A DNA stretch of 24,040 nucleotides from Candidatus Hydrogenedentes bacterium CG07_land_8_20_14_0_80_42_17. GTDB lineage: Bacteria; UBA8481. Below, in pieces: positions 1 to 7,713 of this stretch. The translations under genes were made by a program, and so were the position numbers. Position 1 is the first letter of the stretch. Every line of letters begins with the position of its first letter. The notes beneath the pieces were generated by a model. The model did not search any database. It was not told the origin of the DNA and saw only the letters and a program-made list of their open reading frames with translations. The DNA lies in assembly GCA_002780065.1 (NCBI GenBank), contig PEWQ01000095.1, forward strand, positions 1 through 24,040, written 5' to 3'.

Positions 1-785
1 CAATTGGAGCCAATCGAGACGGAACTGTTTCCACAAAGATAGGCGGAGAACATTTTTCTGTCATTGCGGGTCCGTGTTCGGTTGAAAGTGAAGAGCAAAT
101 AATCGCAACGGCAATCGCAGTGAAAAAAGCGGGAGCTACAGCCTTGCGAGGCGGAGCGTTCAAGCCGAGAACTTCGCCTTACAGTTTTCAGGGACATGGT
201 CTCGAAGGGCTTAAAATGCTGTCTGCGGCTCGAACGGCTACAGGGCTTCCTGTTGTCACTGAGGTGATGGATACGCGCGATGTCGAGCTTGTGAGCGAAT
301 GGGCGGATGTAATTCAAGTTGGAGCAAGAAACATGCAGAACTTTAATCTTCTGCGTGAGGTCGGCATATCAAGAAAACCTGTGCTTCTTAAACGCGGCCT
401 AGCCGCGACAATTGAAGACCTTTTGCTTTCTGCTGAATACATTCTCGCCGGAGGAAATGAAGAGGTTATTCTTTGCGAACGCGGAATACGCACGTTTGAA
501 AAGGCATACAGGAATACTGCGGATCTTGCCGCTATTCCAATTATTCATGAGCTGTCGCATTTGCCGATCATATTTGATCCGTCCCATTCGCTTGGAAAAA
601 GAACTCACGTAACTACTCTATCTTGCGCCGCCATTGGAGCGGGTTGCGACGGTCTTATGATCGAAGTACATTTGAATCCTGAAGTTGCATTATCTGACGG
701 TCCGCAATGTCTTACTGCAAATCAATTCGAAAAGTGCATGATGAAATTGAAACCATTTGTGGAACTGACAGGAAAAAAACTTTAA
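1..785 (+). CDS. aroF: 3-deoxy-7-phosphoheptulonate (DAHP) synthase, 5' end outside window
   Basis: Catalyses condensation of phosphoenolpyruvate with erythrose 4-phosphate, the first step of the shikimate pathway, in the cytoplasm. The frame is open from base 3 through the window edge, so about 260 C-terminal residues are present; a GTG at 120 is internal and is not the start. Family hallmarks are [63 protein letters not shown] and SDGPQ, typical of the short class I beta (Thermotoga/Bacillus-like) enzymes. Whether it carries the N-terminal ACT-like regulatory domain seen in some relatives cannot be judged because that part is missing. Its TAA stop abuts the ATG of the prephenate dehydrogenase gene with no spacer, so the two are surely co-transcribed and probably translationally coupled. 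Confidence 0.95.
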   Translation, partial: IGANRDGTVSTKIGGEHFSVIAGPCSVESEEQIIATAIAVKKAGATALRGGAFKPRTSPYSFQGHGLEGLKMLSAARTATGLPVVTEVMDTRDVELVSEWADVIQVGARNMQNFNLLREVGISRKPVLLKRGLAATIEDLLLSAEYILAGGNEEVILCERGIRTFEKAYRNTADLAAIPIIHELSHLPIIFDPSHSLGKRTHVTTLSCAAIGAGCDGLMIEVHLNPEVALSDGPQCLTANQFEKCMMKLKPFVELTGKKL

Positions 786-1886
786 ATGAAACGAATTGCT
801 ATCGGCGGCTGCGGGCTCATGGGAGGCTCGATAGGGCTTCGGCTAAAGCAGTTGAACGCGCCGCCGGAAATTGTTGGTTTTGGCCGAACTGAAGCAACTC
901 TTAAAAAAGCTCTTGAAAGAAACGCGATCGATAGATATGAATTGAATCCCGCAGACGCGGTTTGCGGTGCGGACTTTGTTCTTCTCTGCGCACCGGTCAA
1001 GAGCATTCCACAGCAGATGTCGGATATTGCTGATAATCTTCTTTCAAACGCTATCGTGACTGATGTTGGCTCAACAAAATCGTGGATAGTTGCAGAGGCC
1101 GAAAAGCGGCTTCCTAAAAGATGCAGGTTTGCAGGATCGCATCCTATGACCGGTTCCGAACGCGACGGCATCGATTCGGCAGATGCGACTTTATATGAAC
1201 AATCGGTTGTGGTAATTACTCCGTCGGCGCTTTCGGACGAAAAAACTATTTTGACCATAAAAGATTTTTGGAGAATGTTAGGAGCGATTCCGATTGTTCT
1301 TCCGCCTCAGCTCCATGATAAAATTGTAGCGTCTGTCAGTCATCTTCCTCATGTTCTTGCGGCACTGCTTGTTGAAGTGGCAGCCAAACGAAGTTCTTCC
1401 ACGCCGAGAATATGGGAGCTTGCGGCTGGAGGCTTCCGTGATACGACCAGAATCTCTTCCTCGAATCCTCTGCTCTGGCGCGACATTTGTCTTACAAATA
1501 AAAATGCTCTGCTCGAAGCGATTGATTTGGCCTTGAATGAGCTCGCTGAATTTAAGAATGCACTAATGAAAGATGATTCCAAAGCGATCGAAAACTTTTT
1601 TTACAGAGCGAAAGAGGCTCGCGCTAAAATACCTGCGAAAGGAACAGGACTCCTTCCGTCATTATTCGATCTCTCAGTTGAAGCTCCGGATAAACCCGGA
1701 ATTATTGCCGACATTACGGGTTCGCTTGCTACTGCCGGAATCAACATCATCGATATCGAAGTGGCGCGTCTGCGTGAGGCTCCTGACTCTGCTCCGATAA
1801 GGATCTTCTTCGAATCGGAACAGTCCCGAACATCAGCGATATCTATCTTGAAGTCCGCAGGCTATTCTGTAGTTGGGATTGCATGA
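786..1886 (+). CDS. tyrA: Prephenate dehydrogenase with C-terminal ACT domain
   Basis: Oxidatively decarboxylates prephenate to 4-hydroxyphenylpyruvate for tyrosine synthesis. The 366-residue protein has an N-terminal Rossmann motif GGCGLMGGSIG (7-17), VGSTK (94-98), the catalytic region GSHPMTGSE (117-125, His119), a second conserved stretch SHLPH (185-189), GGFRDTTRI (215-223) and WRDICLTNK (231-239). Residues about 292-362 read as an ACT domain (DKPGIIADITGSLATAGINI), a usual site for tyrosine feedback control; that regulatory role is inferred from the family. The gene begins directly after the DAHP synthase stop and ends in an ATGA overlap with cmk. In many bacteria aroA lies between tyrA and cmk; here it does not. 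Confidence 0.95.
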   Translation: MKRIAIGGCGLMGGSIGLRLKQLNAPPEIVGFGRTEATLKKALERNAIDRYELNPADAVCGADFVLLCAPVKSIPQQMSDIADNLLSNAIVTDVGSTKSWIVAEAEKRLPKRCRFAGSHPMTGSERDGIDSADATLYEQSVVVITPSALSDEKTILTIKDFWRMLGAIPIVLPPQLHDKIVASVSHLPHVLAALLVEVAAKRSSSTPRIWELAAGGFRDTTRISSSNPLLWRDICLTNKNALLEAIDLALNELAEFKNALMKDDSKAIENFFYRAKEARAKIPAKGTGLLPSLFDLSVEAPDKPGIIADITGSLATAGINIIDIEVARLREAPDSAPIRIFFESEQSRTSAISILKSAGYSVVGIA

Positions 1887-2560
1887 TGAGAAACGTGGTC
1901 GCAATAGATGGACCTGCCGGCAGTGGAAAGAGTACTGTTTCTCGAATTGCCGCAGAGCGGCTCGGCTTCACTTATCTTGACACTGGAGCAATGTATCGTG
2001 CATTGACATTGCGCGCCATTAAGAGCGGGATTTCGCTCGAGGATGAAAAACGAGTTGAACAAGTTGTTGCGTCCGCAAATTTGGAATTTGAAAATGGTTT
2101 TGTATTGCTCGATGGAACTGATGTCACAAAAGAGATTCGGTCAAATCAGGTAACAAGACATGTTCCAACTGTTGCAGCGTATCCTTCGGTGAGAGCTGTG
2201 ATGCTCGTGAAGCAAAGACTTCTCGCTGACAATTCGGCCGGCATTGTAATGGAAGGCAGAGACATCGGCACTGTTGTCTTTCCTGATGCGCGATGGAAGT
2301 TTTATCTCGATGCGAAACCTGAAGTTAGAGCGAAGCGGAGACAGAAGGAACTGGAGCTTCAGGGTAAAGAACGTGAATTTGGAGCAGTGCTCGAAGATAT
2401 TTTGAAACGAGATAAAGAAGATTCCGAACGGCAGACAGCGCCGCTCAGAAGAGCTTCGGATGCGATTCTCATCGATACTTCGGAGCTTTCAATAAATGAA
2501 ACCGTGGAAAAAATAATTACAGAAATCGAAAGTAAAAAACCTTACGCCGTATCATGGTGA
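1883..2560 (+). CDS. cmk: Cytidylate kinase
   Basis: Phosphorylates CMP and dCMP with ATP in pyrimidine nucleotide salvage. The 225-residue length is normal. Visible motifs are the P-loop GPAGSGKST (10-18), the nucleotide-monophosphate site YLDTGAMYR (31-39), EGRDIGT (124-130) and the lid segment RDKEDSERQTAPL (176-188). The ATG at 1883 overlaps the tyrA stop (ATGA); a second ATG follows at 1886, so the exact start is ambiguous by one codon. The 3' end overlaps plsC by 7 bases. Association of cmk with plsC downstream is common in bacteria and supports the call. Confidence 0.96.
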   Translation: MMRNVVAIDGPAGSGKSTVSRIAAERLGFTYLDTGAMYRALTLRAIKSGISLEDEKRVEQVVASANLEFENGFVLLDGTDVTKEIRSNQVTRHVPTVAAYPSVRAVMLVKQRLLADNSAGIVMEGRDIGTVVFPDARWKFYLDAKPEVRAKRRQKELELQGKEREFGAVLEDILKRDKEDSERQTAPLRRASDAILIDTSELSINETVEKIITEIESKKPYAVSW

Positions 2561-3216
2561 CTCAAAATAATTTCGTTCCGGTCTCTTCCGAAAAGCCTTC
2601 AGGATTTTATCGGCTTTGTCTTTATTTGGTCAGACTGATCGCATGGCTGCTCTTGAGATTATCTAAAAATAAAATATCAGGAAGAGAAAATATTCCGAAG
2701 ACAGGAGGTTTTATCTTTGCTTCAAACCATGCATCGCATCTTGACCCGCCTGTTTTGGCAGTTGCTTCTCCGCGCCAGTTGACTTATTTAGCAAAGATTG
2801 AACTTTTTAAAAATCCAGTTTTTGCAAGATTGATTAAATCTTTGGGAGCTTTTCCTATTCAAAGAGGCAAGGGCGATATGAAAGCTATAGAGACTGCCGC
2901 ATCATTTTTGAAAGCGGGACATGCTCTAGTTGTCTTTCCGGAGGGCACGAGAACATTGACAGGGAAAATAGGAAGAATTCGTTTCGGCGCCGCAAGGCTT
3001 GCGATTCTTGCGAATGCCCCGATTGTTCCGGCGTACATATCCGGAACATACAAAGCATGGCCAAAACACGGCAAAATCAAATCCGGAAATGTGACAGTCA
3101 AAATCGGAAATCCAATTCAACCCGAGAGCAGTGAAGATACTCCGTCCTCATGCGCGAAATTAACAAAGCGGATTGAAGAGATTTTTAAAAAATTCGAAGA
3201 GGAAGAGATATTGTAA
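2554..3216 (+). CDS. plsC: 1-acyl-sn-glycerol-3-phosphate acyltransferase (PlsC family)
   Basis: Transfers an acyl group to lysophosphatidic acid to make phosphatidic acid at the inner face of the cytoplasmic membrane. The 220-residue protein has a hydrophobic N-terminal stretch (about 20-37), the catalytic HX4D box NHASHLD (58-64), the substrate-binding FPEGTR block (128-133) and IVPAYISGT (157-165). The start at 2554 lies inside cmk, so translation is coupled; a weak GTATC precedes it rather than a strong ribosome binding site. The last 100 bases are overlapped on the other strand by the 3' end of hicA, a tail-to-tail arrangement. The charged C-terminus (KKFEEEEIL) ends at the TAA, exactly where the core of the opposing toxin gene also ends. 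Confidence 0.93.
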   Translation: MVTQNNFVPVSSEKPSGFYRLCLYLVRLIAWLLLRLSKNKISGRENIPKTGGFIFASNHASHLDPPVLAVASPRQLTYLAKIELFKNPVFARLIKSLGAFPIQRGKGDMKAIETAASFLKAGHALVVFPEGTRTLTGKIGRIRFGAARLAILANAPIVPAYISGTYKAWPKHGKIKSGNVTVKIGNPIQPESSEDTPSSCAKLTKRIEEIFKKFEEEEIL

Positions 3217-3422
3217 TCATCAATAGTAATTTCTATTTCTTGTAAAATTTCTCTAATTAAAGGACGAGCCAAAACTCTACCTTTGTGATGCGGCACAGTA
3301 GTAGTTCTTCCATCAGGATGTTTATAAAATGCGTGACTTCCTTTTTGACGAATCTTTTCAAACTTTAATAGGAATAATAAATTTTCCATTTTTTTAGCAT
3401 CAATAATCTGAAGTTTACTCAG
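3117..3422 (-). CDS. hicA: HicA-type mRNA interferase toxin, probable CTG start, extended C-terminus
   Basis: HicA toxins are small double-stranded-RNA-binding-fold ribonucleases that cleave mRNA and are neutralised by HicB. The core reads FEKIRQKGSHAFYKHPDGRT followed by TTVPHHKG and LIREILQEIEI; the His in GSH is the family's catalytic residue. The first ATG (3389) would remove the first helix. The same frame continues upstream as LSKLQIIDAKK, which matches the usual HicA N-terminus, and begins at CTG 3422-3420, overlapping the hicB TGA by four bases with a GAGGT six bases upstream. I therefore favour CTG, giving 101 residues. HicA proteins are usually shorter: about the last 33 residues here are read antisense through plsC, suggesting the native stop was lost. 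Activity is uncertain. Confidence 0.85.
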   Translation of the reverse strand: MSKLQIIDAKKMENLLFLLKFEKIRQKGSHAFYKHPDGRTTTVPHHKGRVLARPLIREILQEIEITIDDYNISSSSNFLKISSIRFVNFAHEDGVSSLLSG

Positions 3423-3640
3423 CTTGCTACCTCGATTTGTTGAATTCCCACAAATTCAGGCAATTGTTTTTTTGCTTCCGAGTCCATTTCCTCTAAGCAT
3501 AATTCGACTACTTCTTTAAGATTTTTTTGAAGTTCATCTAGAGTTTCAGCTTGGGTATGAGCACCGTGAATTCCTGGGACAACTGCTACATACAATCCAG
3601 TATCGGAGTCTTTTTCAACATAACCTGTTATTCTATACAT
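3419..3640 (-). CDS. hicB: HicB-type antitoxin, short form
   Basis: A 73-residue HicB-like protein, which binds and blocks the adjacent HicA. The sequence MYRITGYVEKD..TGLYVAVVPGIHGAHTQAETLDELQKNL..VVELCLEEM is the typical single-domain HicB fold (partially degraded RNase H-like), with the G-h-HTQAETLDEL block characteristic of the family. No additional DNA-binding domain follows, so any autoregulation would need another factor. A strong ribosome binding site AGGAGG (3650-3655) sits nine bases before ATG 3640. A possible -10 TATAAG lies at 3678-3683 but a convincing -35 is not seen. hicB precedes hicA and the two overlap by four bases, so antitoxin is made first. Confidence 0.93.
   Translation of the reverse strand: MYRITGYVEKDSDTGLYVAVVPGIHGAHTQAETLDELQKNLKEVVELCLEEMDSEAKKQLPEFVGIQQIEVAS
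3429..3433 (-). promoter_or_regulatory. Ribosome binding site supporting the CTG start of hicA
   Basis: On the reverse strand GAGGT lies inside the last codons of hicB, six bases before CTG 3422-3420. Its spacing is ideal for that CTG and too far (about 39 bases) from the first ATG at 3389, so it argues for a non-ATG start coupled to hicB termination. Confidence 0.6.
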
Positions 3641-3787
3641 TTTAAATGACCTCCTAATTTAGTGTCTTTAGATAACTCTTATAGTTTATTACATTGCTGT
3701 TATTTAAGGGATATTTAATTTTACTTAGTCTTGGTAGAAAATTATAAAGTTGTTGGCGCCGATGATGCAATGGCGTTCCTCTGCCCA

Positions 3788-3840
3788 GCACGTGCGAGGC
3801 GTCCATTGACGCGTAGCGCACGTGCCTCCTGATGAGATGC
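3788..3840 (+). repeat. Dispersed repeat, copy A (one 17-base unit)
   Basis: GCACGTGC (3788-3795), one 17-base unit GAGGCGTCCATTGACGC (3796-3812), then GTAGCGCACGTGCCTCC (3813-3829) and a GATGAGATGC tail. The unit contains the inverted repeat GCGTC-CATT-GACGC, and the unit is bracketed by two GCACGTGC palindromes. Copy B at 14003 has the same order with two units. Confidence 0.85.
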
Positions 3841-3900
3841 GATTTTCATTTTGTTGGCAAGCAACTTTATTTTTTCGGGAAACTCCAAGAAAATTTGCGC

Positions 3901-3929
3901 TTGACATCCAAAACTAAATTGTCAATATT
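3901..3929 (+). promoter_or_regulatory. Promoter for the ABC transporter, leaderless geometry
   Basis: Perfect -35 TTGACA (3901-3906), 17 bases, then AATATT (3924-3929) as a 4/6 -10, then six bases to ATG 3936. Predicted transcription start falls on or next to the ATG, and no Shine-Dalgarno is present. TTGACA (3901-3906) and TGTCAA (3920-3925) also form a 6-base inverted repeat that could be an operator; this is speculative. Confidence 0.55.
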
Positions 3930-3935
3930 TATGCG

Positions 3936-6212
3936 ATGAAAGCGTTTTCATTATCTATTCTAAATAAATATTGTGCGCGAATTTTATTCGGTTTCGCGTT
4001 CGCAATAGCTTTTTTTGCCACATCCTCGTCGGCTCAGCCTGAAAGAGTATTAAGAATTTGGGCGATGGGAGAAGAAGGAAAAAAGCTCGAAACTTTGATT
4101 AAACTTTTTGAAGCGGAGAATCCCGGAGTCAGAGTCGAAGCTCAATCAATTCCATGGGGTGCGGCTCATGCAAAACTTATTACTGCCGTTGTAGGAAAAA
4201 TTCCGCCGGATATTTCTCAAATGGGTACGACTTGGATGCCTGAATTTCGAGCAATGGACGCGCTCGAAAATCTGAATCCTTATATTGAAGCAGGAAAATT
4301 GTCCCGCGCAGATTTTTTCCCTGGCGCATGGGAGACTGTCAGTTATGACGAAGGAGTTTTAGGACTTCCTTGGTATGTCGAGACGAGATGCCTTTATTAT
4401 CGAAAGGACATTCTTGCATCTGTGGGCTTTGATCATGCTCCGAAAGATTGGAATGAATTAGTTGCGGTCGGAAAGGCTCTTGCCGGCAGACCGAATTCGT
4501 TCGGAATTAATCTGTCATTCTCTGATGAAGGATTATTTTCGATCTTTACATGGCAGGCCGGCGGGGAATTGCTGGAAATCAAAGATGGAAAAGTGAGCTC
4601 AAAGGTTCGAGAGGAACCTGTAAAACGCGGTCTGACTTTTTACGCAGATTTATTTAAAGAAAAGATTGCGCCGCTCGGAGAAGCAAAGGATATTTCTGTT
4701 GAACAAGGTTTTGATCTTGGAACAATGCCTATGTTCATATCAGGGCCATGGTCGATACATGTGCTCGATGAAGTGGCGCTGAATTCGAAAGGCAAATGGG
4801 CTATAGCGCCTCTGCCTAAAGGAGAAAAGTCCGCATCTTTTCTCGGAGGATGTAATCTCGTAATCTACAAGGATTCTCTAAACAAAGACCTCGCGTGGAA
4901 ATTTCTGGAGTTTGCTCTATCAACAAAAAATCAAATCGAGTGGTACAAAGCGAGCGACTGTCTGCCGCCAGGTCCGAAAGCATGGGAGGACACTCTGCTC
5001 GCCGCTAACCCGATGCTTTCTGCTTTTCGAATCCAGCTTCAATCTGCGCGGCCTACTCCGATGATTCCCGAGTGGGAACAGATTGGAGACGCAATTCGGC
5101 GCGAGATGGAAAAGGCTGTGAGAGGAACTAAAAGCCCTGACGATGCTCTTAAAGATTTGGATGCAGAGATTACTGAAATACTTAGCGCGCGCCCGGAAAA
5201 TCAGTCTGCATTCAATAAGTTATTGATACTCGGCGGCGCCGCCGTAATTTTACTCTTTGCTTTGCTTTACTATATGCTAAGACCTTTCAAAAAATCCGAG
5301 ATTGTCACGACTGGCGGATTGGATCTTAACGAGCACAAAGGTTACGGAAAATGGGTGGTGATATTTTTCGGACCTACTGCGGTTCTTCTTACAGTCTTTT
5401 TGATTCTGCCTGTTTTGGCCGCGTTTCTTATGAGCCTTACAAATTGGGATATCTATTCTGTTACAGACTGGCGAAAAGTCAGCGTTGTGGGATTTGACAA
5501 TTACGTGAAGATATTAAAGGACCCGCTCTTTTGGAAATCAGTGAAGAACACGCTGATATTTGCCGGTATCGGAGGACCATTGACAATAATAGTTTCGCTT
5601 TCGATGGCGCTTCTTTTGGAACGATTGACGCGCGCAAAGGCAATCTTCAGAACTGGTTTCTTTTTGCCGGTTGTCACTACGATGGTCGCTGTTGCCGTTG
5701 TGTGGCGTTGGATTTATCATCCTAAGTTTGGACTCCTAAATGCTCTATTGTATTATTTTGGATTTAGCGGAAAGGAGTGGCTTGGCGATCCAACGCTTGC
5801 GCTAGGATGTCTTATTGGAATGGCAGTCTGGAAGAACTTCGGCTACAACATGATAATCTTCATTGCGGGCTTGCAGAATATTCCGCATGTGTATTATGAA
5901 GCTGCGGAATTGGACGGCGCCGGGCGAGTCGAAAAATTTACAGACATTACTCTGCCGCTTCTCTTTCCGACTTTTATTCTCGTGACTATATTGACAACAA
6001 TAGGCTATCTGCAATTCTTTGCCGAGCCTTACATCATGACCGATGGAGGCCCGCTGGATTCGACTCTATCCGTTTCACTCTATCTTTATAGAAAAGGATT
6101 TAAGTTTTTCAAAATGGGTGAAGCCGCCGCCATGTCTTACATACTCTTCGTTATTATATTTATTTTCTCAATAGGACAGATGCTTTTAGCAAAAAAGAGA
6201 GAGACAAGATGA
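3936..6212 (+). CDS. ABC sugar importer: solute-binding protein fused to MalF-type permease
   Basis: One 758-residue protein joins two parts that are normally separate. Residues 1-33 are a signal peptide (cleavage likely SSSA|Q). Residues 35-420 are a type 1 extracellular solute-binding domain (IWAMGEEGKKLETLIKLFEAENPGV, DISQMGTTWMPEF, LPWYVETRCLYYRKD, FISGPW, FLGG). A membrane segment at about 428-448 follows, then a short basic linker and a six-helix permease (about 472-752) with the EAA loop EAAELDGAGRVEKFTDITLP (655-674) that contacts the ATPase. The extra helix brings the chain back to the cytoplasm so that the permease starts on the correct side. Substrate is unknown; the family carries mono- and oligosaccharides or glycerol phosphate. 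It overlaps the next permease by ATGA. No ATP-binding subunit or sugar hydrolase is encoded nearby. Confidence 0.93.
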   Translation: MKAFSLSILNKYCARILFGFAFAIAFFATSSSAQPERVLRIWAMGEEGKKLETLIKLFEAENPGVRVEAQSIPWGAAHAKLITAVVGKIPPDISQMGTTWMPEFRAMDALENLNPYIEAGKLSRADFFPGAWETVSYDEGVLGLPWYVETRCLYYRKDILASVGFDHAPKDWNELVAVGKALAGRPNSFGINLSFSDEGLFSIFTWQAGGELLEIKDGKVSSKVREEPVKRGLTFYADLFKEKIAPLGEAKDISVEQGFDLGTMPMFISGPWSIHVLDEVALNSKGKWAIAPLPKGEKSASFLGGCNLVIYKDSLNKDLAWKFLEFALSTKNQIEWYKASDCLPPGPKAWEDTLLAANPMLSAFRIQLQSARPTPMIPEWEQIGDAIRREMEKAVRGTKSPDDALKDLDAEITEILSARPENQSAFNKLLILGGAAVILLFALLYYMLRPFKKSEIVTTGGLDLNEHKGYGKWVVIFFGPTAVLLTVFLILPVLAAFLMSLTNWDIYSVTDWRKVSVVGFDNYVKILKDPLFWKSVKNTLIFAGIGGPLTIIVSLSMALLLERLTRAKAIFRTGFFLPVVTTMVAVAVVWRWIYHPKFGLLNALLYYFGFSGKEWLGDPTLALGCLIGMAVWKNFGYNMIIFIAGLQNIPHVYYEAAELDGAGRVEKFTDITLPLLFPTFILVTILTTIGYLQFFAEPYIMTDGGPLDSTLSVSLYLYRKGFKFFKMGEAAAMSYILFVIIFIFSIGQMLLAKKRETR

Positions 6213-7045
6213 AGAGCGAAAAAAATAATTTAGATCAATCTTCATTATTGATTTATGTTATAGCAATAATTATTCTGATTATCACTATCGCTCCGTTTCT
6301 TTGGATGGCTTTGTCTTCGATAAAACCTGAATCTGAAATCTTGCAGTTCCCGCCCAAATGGCTTCCGAGCCGCATTGATGTGTCTCATTACCGTGAACTT
6401 TTTGAGAAAGTAAACTTTCTTCAAAATTTCTGGAATTCTTTTATTGTGGCGATAAGCATTTCATTCATAACAATCTTAATAAACTCGATGGCAGGCTTTG
6501 TATTTGCGAAGTACAGATTCAAGGGAAGAGAACGACTCTTTACTTTAATGGTTGCGACAATGATGATTCCGGGACAAGTGACGATGATTCCGTCATTTAT
6601 GCTCTTGAAGTGGCTTGGACTTTTAAATAGTTATCTCGGACTTATCATTCCAGGTTCAGCATCGATATTCGCGATCTTTTTGATGAGGCAGTTCATGATG
6701 TCGATTCCTGATTCGCTTCTGGAGGCGGCGCGAATTGACGGCTGTTCTGAATGGAGAATATTCTGGCAGATCATGCTGCCGCTTTGCATGCCTGCTATAG
6801 CTACTCTGACTATTTTTACATTTATGAATTCATGGAACGACTTCTTCGGAGCATTGATCATTATGCTTGAAGAGTCTAAATACACTCTTCCTGTAGCCTT
6901 GGCGAATTTGAACGGCCAGCATGGAACAGAGTGGGGTATTCTTATGGCCGGTTCTCTGGTCACAATCGCTCCGGTACTTTTTGTTTTTCTCTTGATGCAG
7001 AGGCATTACATCCGCGGAATCGCGATGACCGGTCAGAAGAGCTAG
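6209..7045 (+). CDS. ABC sugar importer permease, MalG type
   Basis: The second transmembrane subunit of the importer, in the cytoplasmic membrane. The 278-residue length is standard. It has an N-terminal helix (about 14-35), PPKWLPSRIDVSHYRELF typical of the MalG/CUT1 family, NSMAGFVFAKYRFKGR, MIPGQVTMIPSF and the EAA loop EAARIDGCSEWRIFWQIMLP (172-191) for docking the ATPase. Start ATG 6209 overlaps the fusion gene stop, implying coupled synthesis of both membrane halves. The ATPase must come from elsewhere in the genome; shared MsmK/UgpC-like ATPases serving several importers are known. The gene ends 10 bases from the convergent LolA-like gene, leaving almost no room for a terminator. Confidence 0.94.
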   Translation: MKSEKNNLDQSSLLIYVIAIIILIITIAPFLWMALSSIKPESEILQFPPKWLPSRIDVSHYRELFEKVNFLQNFWNSFIVAISISFITILINSMAGFVFAKYRFKGRERLFTLMVATMMIPGQVTMIPSFMLLKWLGLLNSYLGLIIPGSASIFAIFLMRQFMMSIPDSLLEAARIDGCSEWRIFWQIMLPLCMPAIATLTIFTFMNSWNDFFGALIIMLEESKYTLPVALANLNGQHGTEWGILMAGSLVTIAPVLFVFLLMQRHYIRGIAMTGQKS

Positions 7046-7055
7046 TTACAACTAC

Positions 7056-7712
7056 TTACCTCAATTCATTTATTCTGATGCCGCGCGGAGGTTCGAATAC
7101 AAAAAGAGAATTCGATAGCTGAGGATTTTTAATGTAGTTAGTAAATGTGATTTTTGCTGTGAGGATATTTTTCTTCCATACTGTTGCTTGAACTGGTTTC
7201 TTTCCGTTATCTTCGATGATTAATTCAATTCTATCGTAACTCCCGACATTTTTTTTAGGCGTCAGAATTAATTTTCTTTCGCTGTTTCGCATCGGCAAAG
7301 AAGACTTCAGTTCAAAAAGTTCTGAGAGCGAGATATCCGGCGCAGAAAAAGCTGTGATTGGGTCGAAAGGTCCGAATAACTTAAAATTTTCAATGAGTTT
7401 ATTTCGAGCTTGCCTGTAGAGTTTTTTCGTTCGATTCTGCCATGACCATATAAAAGTTCCGTCGCTTACTGTCAATAAATTTCCTTCTATTCCCATCTTC
7501 AATTCTGAACGAAATTTATTTGGAGAAAGATAATAATATTTCATTTCCATTTTGCTCATGCGGCCGTTCGGCTTGGGAGTTTCTATCGTAGCCGTGAAGG
7601 ACAAAGAGCGAAGGGATGCTCTTTCAATATCGAGCGATGAAAGGGAATCGGCATTTGCAGGGGAGATAAAGAAGAATAGAGAAAAAAGAAATGCATAACT
7701 TATTTTTTTCAT
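7056..7712 (-). CDS. LolA-like secreted protein (outer-membrane lipoprotein carrier fold)
   Basis: A 218-residue protein with a clean signal peptide (MKKISYAFLFSLFFFISPANA, cleavage about ANA|D). The body matches the LolA/LolB-like pattern: YYYLSPNKFRSEL, LLTVSDGTFIWSW, KKLYRQ, and the end LFVFEPPRGIRI resembling the FxPPxG of LolA. LolA chaperones lipoproteins across the periplasm; whether this divergent member does so is inference. A longer open frame begins at 7874, but its first 54 codons lie out of frame over the upstream small gene and do not look like protein, whereas ATG 7712 gives the signal peptide at once. The start is one base after the stop of the small membrane gene, implying translational coupling. 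Confidence 0.82.
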   Translation of the reverse strand: MKKISYAFLFSLFFFISPANADSLSSLDIERASLRSLSFTATIETPKPNGRMSKMEMKYYYLSPNKFRSELKMGIEGNLLTVSDGTFIWSWQNRTKKLYRQARNKLIENFKLFGPFDPITAFSAPDISLSELFELKSSLPMRNSERKLILTPKKNVGSYDRIELIIEDNGKKPVQATVWKKNILTAKITFTNYIKNPQLSNSLFVFEPPRGIRINELR

Positions 7713-7713
7713 A

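Larger units (their letters stand above)
3641..3935. other. Intergenic spacer between hicB and the ABC transporter
   Basis: About 295 bases with no convincing gene. It holds the hicB ribosome binding site at one end, repeat copy A (3788-3840) in the middle and the ABC-transporter promoter (3901-3929) at the other end. A 60-codon reverse open frame (3725-3907) passes straight through the repeat and has no ribosome binding site, so I do not call it. Confidence 0.7.

Noticed and set aside
3725-3907. A 60-codon reverse open frame before the ABC transporter.
   Set aside because: It is read through repeat copy A, has no ribosome binding site and shares its translated middle with another repeat copy, so the similarity reflects the repeat and not a protein family.
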